DNA of 64,000 nt from Alphaproteobacteria bacterium (GTDB lineage Bacteria; Pseudomonadota; Alphaproteobacteria; Micropepsales; Micropepsaceae). The notes below the pieces were generated by a model that had not been told where the DNA came from, ran no database searches, and saw nothing but the letters and a program-made list of their open reading frames with translations. The stretch is taken from positions 186,001 to 250,000 of the forward strand of contig JAGWMG010000004.1 in the NCBI GenBank assembly GCA_028871795.1, given 5' to 3'. This document shows, in pieces, positions 18,060-27,284 of the stretch (position 1 is its first letter; each line of letters starts with the position of its first letter). The translations under genes and the position numbers were made by a program.

Positions 18060-18638
18060 TCAACCTGTCGCGCGGGCGGCGAGGGCCAGTGTTTTTTGCC
18101 AGATGCGGCGGATGCGAGATTCTGCTTCCGGCCCGAAATTGAACCAGGCCGCCTTGTCGTGCGTAGCATCTGCGACGAACAGCGTGTCGATCTTTCCGAG
18201 CCTTTTGACCAGCGCCGTGCGGATGGTGTTGATCGACGCCTCGCTGGACAGGATCCAGGCCTGGGGCATGATCGGATACGCCGAGCCGAAATTGAAGATT
18301 TCCTCTTCCAGTCCTGAGATGGACCGCGATTTCATGTCGGCGACGATGACGTAATGCGCGCGTTCGCCCGAACTCTCATCCTCGTTGCGGCCGAAATTCT
18401 GCTGCCCCGAGTCGGCGCTGGCGGTGAAGAACACCGGTTTTGCCGGCGTCGGCGTCGCCAGCTGGAACAACGCCGCAAGTTCGCTGTCGGCCGCCGCGGG
18501 GTGGAATAGTTCTTCGCCATCGCGGGCCACCAGGGAATGAGCCGCGAGTCTTCCTTCCCCCGCAAAAGAGCGCATTTGCTCAGCAGTGTAGGGGCCGTAG
18601 GTGTGACCGTTGACGCTGATAGTCCAGCTATACGACAT
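18060..18638 (-). CDS. GYF_2 domain fused to a SinR/Cas2-like ferredoxin-fold domain
   Basis: 192 aa in two parts. Residues 1-55 fit GYF_2 (DUF4339): a W/Y-rich strand, GHTYGPYTAEQMRSFAGEG and LVARDGEELFHPA. After a linker, 95-168 reads like SinR-like/Cas2-like small proteins: HYVIVADMKS, an alpha helix, QAWILSSEASINTIRTAL, then KIDTLFVADATHDKAAWFN. GYF_2 usually mediates protein contacts; SinR/Cas2-like folds are dimeric and sometimes nucleolytic. No CRISPR array or cas gene is nearby. The second-domain assignment is pattern-based and uncertain. Convergent with the gamma-carbonic anhydrase gene with no gap. Confidence 0.7.
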   Translation of the reverse strand: MSYSWTISVNGHTYGPYTAEQMRSFAGEGRLAAHSLVARDGEELFHPAAADSELAALFQLATPTPAKPVFFTASADSGQQNFGRNEDESSGERAHYVIVADMKSRSISGLEEEIFNFGSAYPIMPQAWILSSEASINTIRTALVKRLGKIDTLFVADATHDKAAWFNFGPEAESRIRRIWQKTLALAARATG

Positions 18639-18781
18639 CTGGGCTCTTAGTCCCGTCTACTTTGCCGAAGCCTAGGATTGAATGGTTACCCAAGGGTTTC
18701 GACGCGCCTTAATGGCGCAAGGGGGTATGCGGTGGCGCCGCTTTGCGTAATCTAGGGCGGTAAACCGGGAGGCTTCGCCAT

Positions 18782-21568
18782 ATGAAACGCGTCTTGCCCG
18801 TCGTCTTTCTTGCACTGACCGCCGTTCTGGCCGGCTGCGGCAAATCCGGGAAGGAGGCGCGTCCCGCGTGGATTTCCGAGAATCTGCCGCTAGGCCGATT
18901 GCCCCAGGTGGCTGTTCCCAGCCGCTACCGATTGTCTTTCACCATCGATCCCAGGAAAAATGGCTTCACCGGCCATGACGAAATCGATGTGACCTTCGCC
19001 AAGCCGCGCCGGACCTTGTTCCTCCACGGACGAAGACTGACAGTCTCTGGGGTCGAAGTCAGACTGGCCTCTGGTAGAATCATCACCGCGCATTACGACC
19101 AGGTGGACCGTTCCGGTATCGCGAGACTGGTGTTCGTGGACGAGGTACCGCGCGGCCCCGCTACCCTGATTTTTGATTACGATGCAAAGTTCGACCGATC
19201 GCTGTCCGGCCTTTACAAGGTCGTAGATCGCGGGGTGTCCTATGCCTTCACCCAGTTCGAAGCGGCCGATGCGCGGCGCGCCTTTCCCTCCTTCGATGAA
19301 CCCGGTTTCAAGACTCCGTTCGAGGTCACGGTCACGGCACCGGCCGGCGACAGCGTCATCACCAACAGCGAAGAAACATCCGTTACGCCGGTACTCGGCG
19401 GCATGAAGCGAATTGTTTTTGCGGCCACGAAGCCGTTGCCAACGTATCTTGTGGCGGTGGCGGTGGGACCGTTCGACATTGTCGACGGTGGCGTTATCGC
19501 ACCCGATCAAGTGCGCAGCCGAGCGGTTCGCCTGCGCGGCATCACGGCGAAGGGCGAGGGTGACCGCATCCGGCTGGCCCTGTCATGGACACCGAAAATC
19601 GTTCGGGCCCTGGAAAGCTATTTCGGCGTCGCCTACCCATATTCCAAGCTCGACATGCTGGCGGTGCCCGACTTCGCCGCCGGCGCCATGGAGAATGCTG
19701 GCGCCATCACGTTTCGCGAACGGCTGCTGTTGTTCGATGCCAAGGCTCCCCTCGAACAGAAGCGCAGCAGTCTGCTGACGCAGGCCCACGAGCTGACACA
19801 CCAATGGTTCGGCGATCTGGTGACGCCCCAGTGGTGGGACGACATCTGGCTCAATGAGTCGTTCGCGAACTGGATGGAAGTCAAGGCCGCGGCGTCGGTC
19901 ATGCCGGATTGGCAATTCGACACGGAAACGCTGCGCAGCGGCTTCGACGTGATGGCAACCGACGAACTGGCTTCGACACGGCAGATCCATCAACCGGTCC
20001 GCACACAGGACGACATCTCCGATGCGTTCGACGGCATCACCTACGACAAAGGTGCGTCGGTGCTTGCGATGTTCGAGAATTATCTCGGACCGGATGTGTG
20101 GCGCGCCGGTATCCACACCTATTTGACCAAGTACGCCTTCGGCACGGCGAAGGCGAAGGACTTCGTCGACACGATCGCGCATGCCGCGCAGTCCAAACCG
20201 AGAAATCTCACGATCACCGTCGACAAGAACGAGAACATATTTTGGAACGGCGAGAAGCTCGCGAACCAATCCGAATTGAAACAGCGAATGGTCGAATCCA
20301 TTAATCAATCGTCTGCGGACAACATCGCCAGGGCTTTCGATACGTACCTGAACCAGACCGGCATTCCGCTGCTGCATGTCGCGGCCCAATGTGGCCAGGG
20401 CAATTCGCATCTGGACGTCGCGCAAGCGCCTTACACGCCGATCGGGCAACGGGCGACGGCGCGCCTTTGGGATGTTCCCGTGTGCCTGGAAGACACCCAC
20501 AACACAAAATCCTGCTGGCTGATGGGCGGCCAATCTGCGGTGATTCCGCTGACGCAGCGTTGTGCCTGGCCACTAATGCCTAACGCCAACGGCAAGGGCT
20601 ATTACCGGTTTGCTTTCGATGAAAAGGGCTGGCCCGATGTGATCGCGGCGGCGAAATTGTCCCCCGCCGACCAGATCACATTGCTGGAGAACGTCATGGC
20701 AGGAGTGCGTGCAGACGATGCGAGCGCAGGCTATCTCATCGGGATCATCCGCGCGCTGGCGCCGGCCGCGCGCTGGGACGTCATCGACAGGATTTCCGTT
20801 ATCCTGCATCGCCTGCGCGAAACCACTGGCGGGGACCTCGCGGATTATCGCGCGTTCGTGCGCATGAATTTTGGTTATCGTCTGAAGGCGGTCGGCCTGG
20901 CGATGAAGCCGAAAGAAAAGCCGGCGACGACTCTGGAGCGCGAGAAGTTGGTGCATCTGGCGCTGGCCGAAGGTGCAGATCCGGTGCTGACTGCCGAGCT
21001 ATCGGCGGCGGCGCACAGCTATGTCGCGGCAGCCGGGCAAAAGGCTGAAGCCCTCGCTCCCGATCTCTTGGGCGATGCGTTGCGCGCGGGACTGGTCGCC
21101 GATCCGCCTTTCGCCGACGCGCTGACACGTGCCTATGAGGCTTCCGACGACGAATACTTCCGTCGGTCGGTGATCTACGCTTTCAGCGGCAGCGGCGATC
21201 CCGCCGTGATCGGAAAGCTGTTGGCAATGGCGCCGCGCATGCGCGGCGGCGAGTTGCGGTATCTGTACCAATTCATGGCTGCGGAGCCGACCGCCCGCAC
21301 GGTGTTGTGGAACTGGTTCAAGGCGAATTACGGCGCAATGGTGGCGCGCAGCGGGACGCGCGGACTGTCGCGCGGGGTGAGCATCCTGTCGAACGCTTGC
21401 GACAAGGGCTCGCGTGACGCCGTGGAAACTTTCTTCCGGCCGAAAACAGACGTGCTGGAAGGCTCGGCCCGACCGCTCGCGCTCGTGGAAGAGAGAATCG
21501 AAGGCTGCATCGCCTTCAAAGCGGCGAAGGACCCGGAAATTGCCGCTGCGCTTCAATCGCAGCGGTAA
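18782..21568 (+). CDS. M1 family metallopeptidase (aminopeptidase N-like), lipoprotein
   Basis: 928 aa. The signal peptide ends in a lipobox LAGC (Cys19), so it is probably anchored to the periplasmic face of a membrane. Catalytic features are intact: GAMENAG exopeptidase motif at 301-307, HELTH zinc site (His336, Glu337, His340) and zinc ligand Glu359 in NESFANW. The segment FDGITYDKGASVL marks the catalytic Tyr region. A long helical ERAP1-type C-terminal domain follows. It removes N-terminal residues from periplasmic peptides. Single gene with a hairpin terminator after it. Confidence 0.9.
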   Translation: MKRVLPVVFLALTAVLAGCGKSGKEARPAWISENLPLGRLPQVAVPSRYRLSFTIDPRKNGFTGHDEIDVTFAKPRRTLFLHGRRLTVSGVEVRLASGRIITAHYDQVDRSGIARLVFVDEVPRGPATLIFDYDAKFDRSLSGLYKVVDRGVSYAFTQFEAADARRAFPSFDEPGFKTPFEVTVTAPAGDSVITNSEETSVTPVLGGMKRIVFAATKPLPTYLVAVAVGPFDIVDGGVIAPDQVRSRAVRLRGITAKGEGDRIRLALSWTPKIVRALESYFGVAYPYSKLDMLAVPDFAAGAMENAGAITFRERLLLFDAKAPLEQKRSSLLTQAHELTHQWFGDLVTPQWWDDIWLNESFANWMEVKAAASVMPDWQFDTETLRSGFDVMATDELASTRQIHQPVRTQDDISDAFDGITYDKGASVLAMFENYLGPDVWRAGIHTYLTKYAFGTAKAKDFVDTIAHAAQSKPRNLTITVDKNENIFWNGEKLANQSELKQRMVESINQSSADNIARAFDTYLNQTGIPLLHVAAQCGQGNSHLDVAQAPYTPIGQRATARLWDVPVCLEDTHNTKSCWLMGGQSAVIPLTQRCAWPLMPNANGKGYYRFAFDEKGWPDVIAAAKLSPADQITLLENVMAGVRADDASAGYLIGIIRALAPAARWDVIDRISVILHRLRETTGGDLADYRAFVRMNFGYRLKAVGLAMKPKEKPATTLEREKLVHLALAEGADPVLTAELSAAAHSYVAAAGQKAEALAPDLLGDALRAGLVADPPFADALTRAYEASDDEYFRRSVIYAFSGSGDPAVIGKLLAMAPRMRGGELRYLYQFMAAEPTARTVLWNWFKANYGAMVARSGTRGLSRGVSILSNACDKGSRDAVETFFRPKTDVLEGSARPLALVEERIEGCIAFKAAKDPEIAAALQSQR

Positions 21569-21573
21569 AGCAA

Positions 21574-21607
21574 AACAGCCCCGGCCGGTCTCCCGACTGG
21601 GGCTGTT
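21574..21607. terminator. Bidirectional hairpin terminator
   Basis: AACAGCCCC (21574-21582) pairs with GGGGCTGTT (21599-21607), lying between convergent genes. Read on the minus strand, the stem is followed by TTGCTTT; on the plus strand the T run is weak, so it mainly serves the minus-strand glycine-zipper gene. Confidence 0.7.
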
Positions 21608-21628
21608 GCGTCGTTGGCCTGGCGAAGT

Positions 21629-22282
21629 TCAGTCGAAGCGCCAGTTGCCGTCGCCCTGGCGGCAAGCCGTGCCCGACCGTGTGTAACTGTGCCAACGGGC
21701 ATAGGTGGTTTCGCTGAACGTGCGGCAGACATTACCGTCGCGGTGGAACTCGCGCTGCGGCACGAAGTAGCCGTAGTCGTTCCCGTGGCGCCACGAATAG
21801 CGGCGGCCCATGTCTCCGTCCAAGCCTTCCGCGTAAACGCGCATCGCATAGGGGTGGTCTTCGCAGGGCATGTCGCGGGTCATGGCGTTGCCCAGCATTC
21901 CGCCGAGGATCACGCCGCCGACGACGGCGCCGCCGTTGCCGTGTCCGGCCGCGTTGCCGATCAGACCGCCGGCTAGCGCGCCGAAAAGCGTTCCGGCGAT
22001 GTTACTGTTCCGGCGGCAATTGTCTTCATAGACGCCCTGCTGATAGTAGCCCTGCTGCGGCGGGCCGTTATCGTAGTTGCCTCCTTGGTCGTACCCGCTC
22101 TGGTCGTTCATGCGGATATAGTGGCCGCTGCGGTCGAAATATCCGTTTTGGTCGTACTGGCTGTAATAGCCGTAGGGATCGGGCCCGGGGCTGTTGTTCG
22201 GGCCGTCATAGGGCTGTGCCGAAGCCACCGTCGCGCCGAACACCAGCGCAAGCGCCGTGGCCGTCAAAAAGATATTCCTCAT
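21629..22282 (-). CDS. Secreted glycine-zipper (2TM) domain protein
   Basis: 217 aa. Signal peptide (1-22, ending VASAQP), then a low-complexity stretch rich in Gly, Tyr, Gln, Asp and Asn (about 23-95), then a glycine-zipper 2TM segment AGTLFGALAGGLIGNAAG with a following GGVILGGMLGNAMTR. The C-terminal domain has a CEDHPYAMRVYAEG segment and four scattered cysteines. Such proteins sit in the outer membrane or periplasm of alphaproteobacteria; their function is not defined. AGAGGAG precedes the ATG. Confidence 0.8.
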   Translation of the reverse strand: MRNIFLTATALALVFGATVASAQPYDGPNNSPGPDPYGYYSQYDQNGYFDRSGHYIRMNDQSGYDQGGNYDNGPPQQGYYQQGVYEDNCRRNSNIAGTLFGALAGGLIGNAAGHGNGGAVVGGVILGGMLGNAMTRDMPCEDHPYAMRVYAEGLDGDMGRRYSWRHGNDYGYFVPQREFHRDGNVCRTFSETTYARWHSYTRSGTACRQGDGNWRFD

Positions 22283-22430
22283 TACGCTGCACTCCTCTGA
22301 ATTTGGGGCAAACAGGCCGTGCGTCTAACCTCGCTCCCGCACACTGAACGGTTCCTGAACGGAATAAGGCGGGAATACGACGGCAGCAGCTTAACCCTTT
22401 CGGGCGACGATTTGCAGTAGGCCCGGCGCC

Positions 22431-24221
22431 CTAGTACACGCGCGCCTTCGGCTGGACGTATTCGACCTCGTCGGTCAGCGTGTAGCTGTGCACCGGACGG
22501 TCGCCGAGGCGCACTTCGCCGGTCTTCGGGTCGAACCAGGACAGGGTGTGCTTCATCCAGTTCTTGTCGTCGCGCTCGGGATAATCTTCGCGCGCGTGCG
22601 CCCCGCGGCTTTCGGTGCGGTTGAGCATGCTGGCGAGGGCGACCGACGCCTGGGCAATCAGATTGTCGTATTCGAGCGTTTCCACCAGATCGGTGTTCCA
22701 CACCATCGAACGGTCGGTGACGCCGATGTCGCCGATGCGGTTGCAGATCTCGCGGATGCGTGTCTTGCCTTTCGCCAGCGTCTCGCCGGTACGGAACACG
22801 GCGGCATCCTCCTGCATCGCCTTCTGCATGGCGAGCCGCATCTGGGCGGTCGAGGTCTTGCCCTTGGCGTTACGGAAGCGGTCGAGCCGCGCCAACGCCT
22901 CGTCGCCGGCACCCTTGGGCAGCGTGGTCTGCCCGTCAGTGTGGCCCTGAAGCGATTTTGCCGCCTGCTCGCCGGCCGCCTTACCGAACACCACCAGATC
23001 GATCAGCGAATTGGAGCCCAGCCGGTTAGCGCCATGCACCGAGACGCATGCCCCTTCGCCCACGGCCATGAGGCCGGGCACCACCGTATCGGGATTGCCG
23101 TCCTTCAGCGTCAGCGCTTCGCCCATATAGTTCGTCGGGATGCCGCCCATGTTGTAGTGGACGGTCGGCAGCACCGGGATCGGTTCCTTGGTCACGTCCA
23201 CGCCGGCGAAGATGCGCGCGCTTTCGGTGATGCCGGGCAGCCGCTCGTGGATAATCTTGGGGTCGAGATGCGACAGGTGTAGGTTGACATGGTCCTTCAA
23301 GGGGCCGACCCCGCGGCCGGCGCGGATCTCCAGCGTGATGGCGCGGCTGACCACGTCGCGCGAGGCGAGGTCCTTCGCGTGGGGCGCATAACGCTCCATG
23401 AAGCGCTCGCCTTCGGAATTGGTGAGGAACCCGCCTTCGCCGCGCACGCCTTCGGTGATCAGCGTGCCGACGCCGTAGATCCCGGTCGGATGGAACTGGA
23501 TGAATTCCATGTCCTGCAGTGGCAGACCGGCGCGTAGCACCATGCCGTTGCCGTCCCCCGTCTGGGTGTGGGCGCCGGTGCAGGAAAAATAGATGCGCCC
23601 GTAGCCACCCGTGGCCAGGATCACCTTGTGTGTGCGGAAGCGATGGATCGTGCCGTCGTCGAGGCACCACGCCATCAGTCCGCGCACCGCACCGTCTTCC
23701 ACGATAAGATCGAGCGCAAAATACTCGATGAAGAAGTTTACCTCGTGCTTCACGCACTGGCCGTAAAGGGTGTGCAGCATGGCGTGGCCGGTGCGGTCGG
23801 CGGCGGCGGCGGTTCGCTGGGCAGTACCCTTGCCGTAATGACTGGTCATGCCGCCGAAGGCTCGCTGATAGATTTTCCCGTCCTCGGTGCGCGAGAAGGG
23901 CACGCCGAAATGTTCCAGTTCGTAAACCGCTTCCGGCGCGTTCTTGCAGAGATACTCAATGGCGTCCTGATCTCCCAGCCAGTCCGATCCCTTCACTGTG
24001 TCGTACATGTGCCAGCGCCAATCGTCTTCGCCCATGTTGCCGAGCGCGGCCGCCACTCCGCCCTGCGCCGCAACCGTATGGCTGCGGGTAGGAAAGACCT
24101 TGGTGACACAAGCGGTTCGAAGGCCGGCGCGGGCGCATTCCAGTGTGGCCCTGAGACCGGCGCCGCCGGCGCCGACGACAACGACATCGAAAGAATGGTC
24201 GGTGATAGGATATGCGGTCAT
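22431..24221 (-). CDS. sdhA: Succinate dehydrogenase flavoprotein subunit
   Basis: 596 aa, matching the family. Oxidises succinate to fumarate at the cytoplasmic face of complex II. Rossmann motif [12 protein letters not shown], covalent-FAD His48 in [10 protein letters not shown], active-site EGVRGEGG and [14 protein letters not shown], and the C-terminal ARVY end. Start ATG at 24221 lies 14 bases after the sdhD stop; an upstream in-frame extension into sdhD is rejected. The usual next gene, sdhB, is missing here and is found at 31440-32234 on the plus strand. Confidence 0.97.
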   Translation of the reverse strand: MTAYPITDHSFDVVVVGAGGAGLRATLECARAGLRTACVTKVFPTRSHTVAAQGGVAAALGNMGEDDWRWHMYDTVKGSDWLGDQDAIEYLCKNAPEAVYELEHFGVPFSRTEDGKIYQRAFGGMTSHYGKGTAQRTAAAADRTGHAMLHTLYGQCVKHEVNFFIEYFALDLIVEDGAVRGLMAWCLDDGTIHRFRTHKVILATGGYGRIYFSCTGAHTQTGDGNGMVLRAGLPLQDMEFIQFHPTGIYGVGTLITEGVRGEGGFLTNSEGERFMERYAPHAKDLASRDVVSRAITLEIRAGRGVGPLKDHVNLHLSHLDPKIIHERLPGITESARIFAGVDVTKEPIPVLPTVHYNMGGIPTNYMGEALTLKDGNPDTVVPGLMAVGEGACVSVHGANRLGSNSLIDLVVFGKAAGEQAAKSLQGHTDGQTTLPKGAGDEALARLDRFRNAKGKTSTAQMRLAMQKAMQEDAAVFRTGETLAKGKTRIREICNRIGDIGVTDRSMVWNTDLVETLEYDNLIAQASVALASMLNRTESRGAHAREDYPERDDKNWMKHTLSWFDPKTGEVRLGDRPVHSYTLTDEVEYVQPKARVY

Positions 24222-24235
24222 TTCGGGTTCCAAAA

Positions 24236-24613
24236 TCAGACGATGGAAATTCTCGCCAGGGCGAAGAGACAAGCGGCGGCGACGGCTATCGCAAAGCCGT
24301 AGTTCAACAGCATGAGGAACAGCTTGAAGCCTTCATGGGGCACATAATCGACAACGACTTCCCGCAGGCCCATCGCCAGATGATACAGCGAGATCAGGAT
24401 GAAGGTTCCCAGCAGCACGGCATTCAGGGGATTGGACAGGAAGATCAGTTCGGAAACTTCCTTAGCACCGATCAGACCGAGCGCCGACACCGCGAACCAT
24501 ACGGTCAGCGGGATGAGCGCGATCGCCGTGATGCGTTGACGCATGAAATGACCAACGCCGGAATGCGCCGAGCCCAGGCCCCCGACCTTGTGAAGGGGCG
24601 TCTCGAGACTCAT
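24236..24613 (-). CDS. sdhD: Succinate dehydrogenase membrane anchor subunit
   Basis: 125 aa, three transmembrane helices. [16 protein letters not shown] and [17 protein letters not shown] contain the quinone- and haem-side residues typical of SdhD, including the His of YHLAMG. Its ATG overlaps the sdhC stop (ATGA at 24613-24610). With SdhC it anchors the flavoprotein/iron-sulfur dimer and passes electrons to ubiquinone. Confidence 0.93.
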   Translation of the reverse strand: MSLETPLHKVGGLGSAHSGVGHFMRQRITAIALIPLTVWFAVSALGLIGAKEVSELIFLSNPLNAVLLGTFILISLYHLAMGLREVVVDYVPHEGFKLFLMLLNYGFAIAVAAACLFALARISIV

Positions 24614-25020
24614 TGGTAGTATCCTCCCTTGCCGAGATAGGCGAGGGCGAAGAAGCCTCCCGCCAGCAGCAGCGACAGCACGAATACCAGGACGCCGGTC
24701 TTGTTGGCCGTCGGAAGGGCGAAGCCGTAGCCGAAGTCCCAGGCCAGATGCCTGATGCCGTTCACCAGGTGATAAGCGAGCGCCCACGCAAATCCGAACA
24801 GCACGACTTGACCGATTGGTGTGGCGAGCATGCTGTTGAAGAAATTGAAGGTCTCCGGGCCGTACGACACCGCGATCAGCCACCAGGCGACGAGCAGCAT
24901 ACCGCCCGCGAGCGCCACGCCGGTCATCCGATGGGTGATCGAGGTCGCCATGGTGACCGGCCAGCGGTAAATGGTCAGGTGGGGCGAAAGCGGACGTACT
25001 TTCTGCGGATGTTCCGCCAT
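24610..25020 (-). CDS. sdhC: Succinate dehydrogenase cytochrome b556 subunit
   Basis: 136 aa, three transmembrane helices. LSPHLTIYRWPVTMATSITH and HRMTGVALAGG are the SdhC signature (Ser and Arg of the ubiquinone site); HLVNGIRHLAWDFG carries the haem-ligand His. Start ATG at 25020 follows GAGGACC. First gene of the minus-strand sdhCDA operon; its promoter must lie in the 91 bases before the divergent membrane-protein gene. Confidence 0.95.
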   Translation of the reverse strand: MAEHPQKVRPLSPHLTIYRWPVTMATSITHRMTGVALAGGMLLVAWWLIAVSYGPETFNFFNSMLATPIGQVVLFGFAWALAYHLVNGIRHLAWDFGYGFALPTANKTGVLVFVLSLLLAGGFFALAYLGKGGYYQ

Positions 25021-25111
25021 GAAAGGTCCTCAAGGAAGGTGGGGCCAAAAACGGGCCGGAGTGTAGGTTTGCCGGCCCCTAAGTCAACCGATGTGGTAAG
25101 CGTCCGCTGAT

Positions 25112-26611
25112 TTGCGGTTTGACGGGCCGTGCGACATTCTGGCGGCAAGGGTGGGTGCATTTTTGGCGGCGACGAGCGATTCGCAAATTCGGGCGACGAT
25201 CCCAGGCCGGTTGGCGTCGAAGCCCGCCGTCACGCCGCTGCGCCTTGCGGCGCTGACGTTGTCCAATCCCGTCGCCGAAGTCGCTGCCGTCGCGCTACTC
25301 TGTCCGGTTTTTCTGTATGCCGCGCTGTGGAACGGCTTTCCTTTCGTATTCTTCGACACCGGCGCCTATGTGCGCGAGGGCTTGGCGCATTTCTTCGTGC
25401 CGGAGCGCTCGGCGGTCTACTCGCTGTTCCTGTTCTACGCGGGCGCGCGGGCCAGCCTGTGGTACGTGGCTTTTGTGCAGTGTCTTGTCACGGCGTTCGC
25501 AATAACCGAGTTTGCTCGTGCGGTGCGTCCGCAAACCAGCCTGTGGAAACTGCTCGCCATCGCTCTGACGCTGGCACTTTTCACCAGCATCGCATGGTGT
25601 GCAGGCCAGATCGAACCGGATTGCACGACTCCGATGCTGGTGCTGGCGCTTTATCCGCTCGCTTTCCGCACACGACGGGTGGGCTGGGTACGAGGTGTGC
25701 TTCTGGTGTGCATCGCGGCCTTCGCCACCGGCGCGCATCCGTCGAATTTGGGTTTGTCGGCGGGATTGGCAGGCGGCATTGCGGCGGCCAAGCTCGCACG
25801 TCTAGTTTGGCCCGGCTTGCCGCGAGCCAATTTACTGCCGGCGGTGCTGACGTTCGCACTTGGTCTCGGCCTAGTGCTGACGGCGAACTACTCTCTGACG
25901 CACAAACTGTTCGTCAATCGTTCCGGTGCAGTTTTTCTCACGGCGAGGCTGATGGGCGACGGCATCGTCAAACGCACGCTCGACGACATTTGTCCCACAC
26001 GGCGCCTCAAGCTCTGCACTTACAAAGACCGCCTGCCGCCGACCGCAGATGCATGGCTGTGGCACGCCAAGAGCCCGTTCAACGCTCTCGGTCGGTTCAA
26101 CGGTACGGAAAACGAATCCAACATCGTTGCTGCCGAAAGTCTCCGCCGCTATCCGTTCGCGAGTCTCGCCACAGGCTTGTTCCAGGCGTTGCGGCAATTC
26201 TGGATGTTCCGCACGGGCGACGGATTCGCTCCGGAGCAATACGTTCTTGATCCGGAATTCAAGAATTTCCTGCCGCGGCAATTCGAACATTATCTGGAGG
26301 CCCGGCAGCAGCGAGGCTTCTTGCGGTTCACCGACGTCAACGTCGTCCACTATCCGGTGGCGTTGTTGTCCCTGATCTGGCTCGGCGTCGTTCTAAGGCG
26401 CGACGTCAAGAACAAACGGTGGAAGAGGGCAGCGCTGCCGGCATTCGTCTTCCTTGCACTGACCGGCAATGCGCTGGTCTGCGGCCTGTTCTCCGGCCCG
26501 CACGACCGCTACCAGTCACGGCTGATCTGGGTGCCGGCGCTGGTTTTGCTGTTGACGGAGCGGCCGCGTCTGCGTCACGCCTTGCGGAGGCCAGTCGAAT
26601 CCGGCACTTAA
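25112..26611 (+). CDS. Polytopic membrane protein, unknown function
   Basis: 499 aa as drawn from a TTG at 25112; a GTG at 25151 is an alternative, and the start is uncertain. About ten hydrophobic segments, several in the first 290 residues (LLCPVFLYAALWNGFPFVFF, LALFTSIAWCAG, VLTFALGLGLVLTANYSLTH) and two at the end. A hydrophilic loop of ~130 residues (about 285-415) contains DICPTRRLKLCTYKDRLPP and may be periplasmic. The overall shape recalls membrane glycosyltransferase-like proteins, but no catalytic motif is recognised. Divergent from sdhC; rpe follows within 10 bases. Confidence 0.65.
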   Translation: MRFDGPCDILAARVGAFLAATSDSQIRATIPGRLASKPAVTPLRLAALTLSNPVAEVAAVALLCPVFLYAALWNGFPFVFFDTGAYVREGLAHFFVPERSAVYSLFLFYAGARASLWYVAFVQCLVTAFAITEFARAVRPQTSLWKLLAIALTLALFTSIAWCAGQIEPDCTTPMLVLALYPLAFRTRRVGWVRGVLLVCIAAFATGAHPSNLGLSAGLAGGIAAAKLARLVWPGLPRANLLPAVLTFALGLGLVLTANYSLTHKLFVNRSGAVFLTARLMGDGIVKRTLDDICPTRRLKLCTYKDRLPPTADAWLWHAKSPFNALGRFNGTENESNIVAAESLRRYPFASLATGLFQALRQFWMFRTGDGFAPEQYVLDPEFKNFLPRQFEHYLEARQQRGFLRFTDVNVVHYPVALLSLIWLGVVLRRDVKNKRWKRAALPAFVFLALTGNALVCGLFSGPHDRYQSRLIWVPALVLLLTERPRLRHALRRPVESGT

Positions 26612-26620
26612 TGCCGCCTG

Positions 26621-27280
26621 ATGGCTGCCTCCGTCCGCATCGCTCCTTCGATCCTGTCGGCTGATTTCGCCCGGCTCGGCGCCGAGGTCGAAGCGATTTC
26701 AAAAGCGGGCGCCGACCTCATCCATGTCGACGTCATGGACGGTCATTTCGTGCCGAACATCACCATCGGTCCACCGATCGTGAAGGCCTTGAAACCGCAT
26801 GCGAAAAAGCCCCTCGACGTGCATCTGATGATTTCTCCCGCCGACCCCTTCGTGGAAGCCTTCGCGGAGGCCGGCGCCGACGGAATCACGGTGCATCCAG
26901 AGGCCGGTCCGCATATTCATCGCACGTTGCAGTTCATCCGCAGTCTGGGGAAGAGGCCCGGCATCGCGTTGAATCCCGGTACGCCGGTCGATCACATCGA
27001 TTGCGTGCTCGATCTTGTCGATCTGGTCCTGATTATGACAGTCAATCCCGGATTTGGCGGCCAAGCATTCCTTACCAGTCAACTCAAGAAAATCGAGGCC
27101 GCCGCCAACCGCATCGCCAAGACGGGCCGCGACATCGCGCTCGAAGTCGATGGCGGCATCACGCCCCGGACCGCAAAGCAGGCGATTTCCGCGGGAGCCA
27201 ACGTCCTGGTGGCCGGTACTGCGGTGTTCAAGGGCGGAGCGGGCAGCTACGCCGCCAACATCGCTGCGTTGCGAGGGTAG
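26621..27280 (+). CDS. rpe: Ribulose-phosphate 3-epimerase
   Basis: 219 aa TIM barrel interconverting ribulose 5-phosphate and xylulose 5-phosphate in the pentose phosphate pathway. Signatures are IAPSILSADFARLG, the metal site HVDVMDGHFVPNITIGPP, VHLMISPAD, MTVNPGFGGQAF and EVDGGITPRTAKQA. ATG at 26621. The downstream heparinase-like gene begins 4 bases after the stop, an arrangement also known in Rhizobiales. Confidence 0.96.
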   Translation: MAASVRIAPSILSADFARLGAEVEAISKAGADLIHVDVMDGHFVPNITIGPPIVKALKPHAKKPLDVHLMISPADPFVEAFAEAGADGITVHPEAGPHIHRTLQFIRSLGKRPGIALNPGTPVDHIDCVLDLVDLVLIMTVNPGFGGQAFLTSQLKKIEAAANRIAKTGRDIALEVDGGITPRTAKQAISAGANVLVAGTAVFKGGAGSYAANIAALRG

Positions 27281-27284
27281 AAGA

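Noticed and set aside
18060-18638. Treating the Cas2-like domain as part of a CRISPR system
   Set aside because: No cas1, no repeats and no spacer array in the window; the GYF_2 fusion is unlike Cas2.
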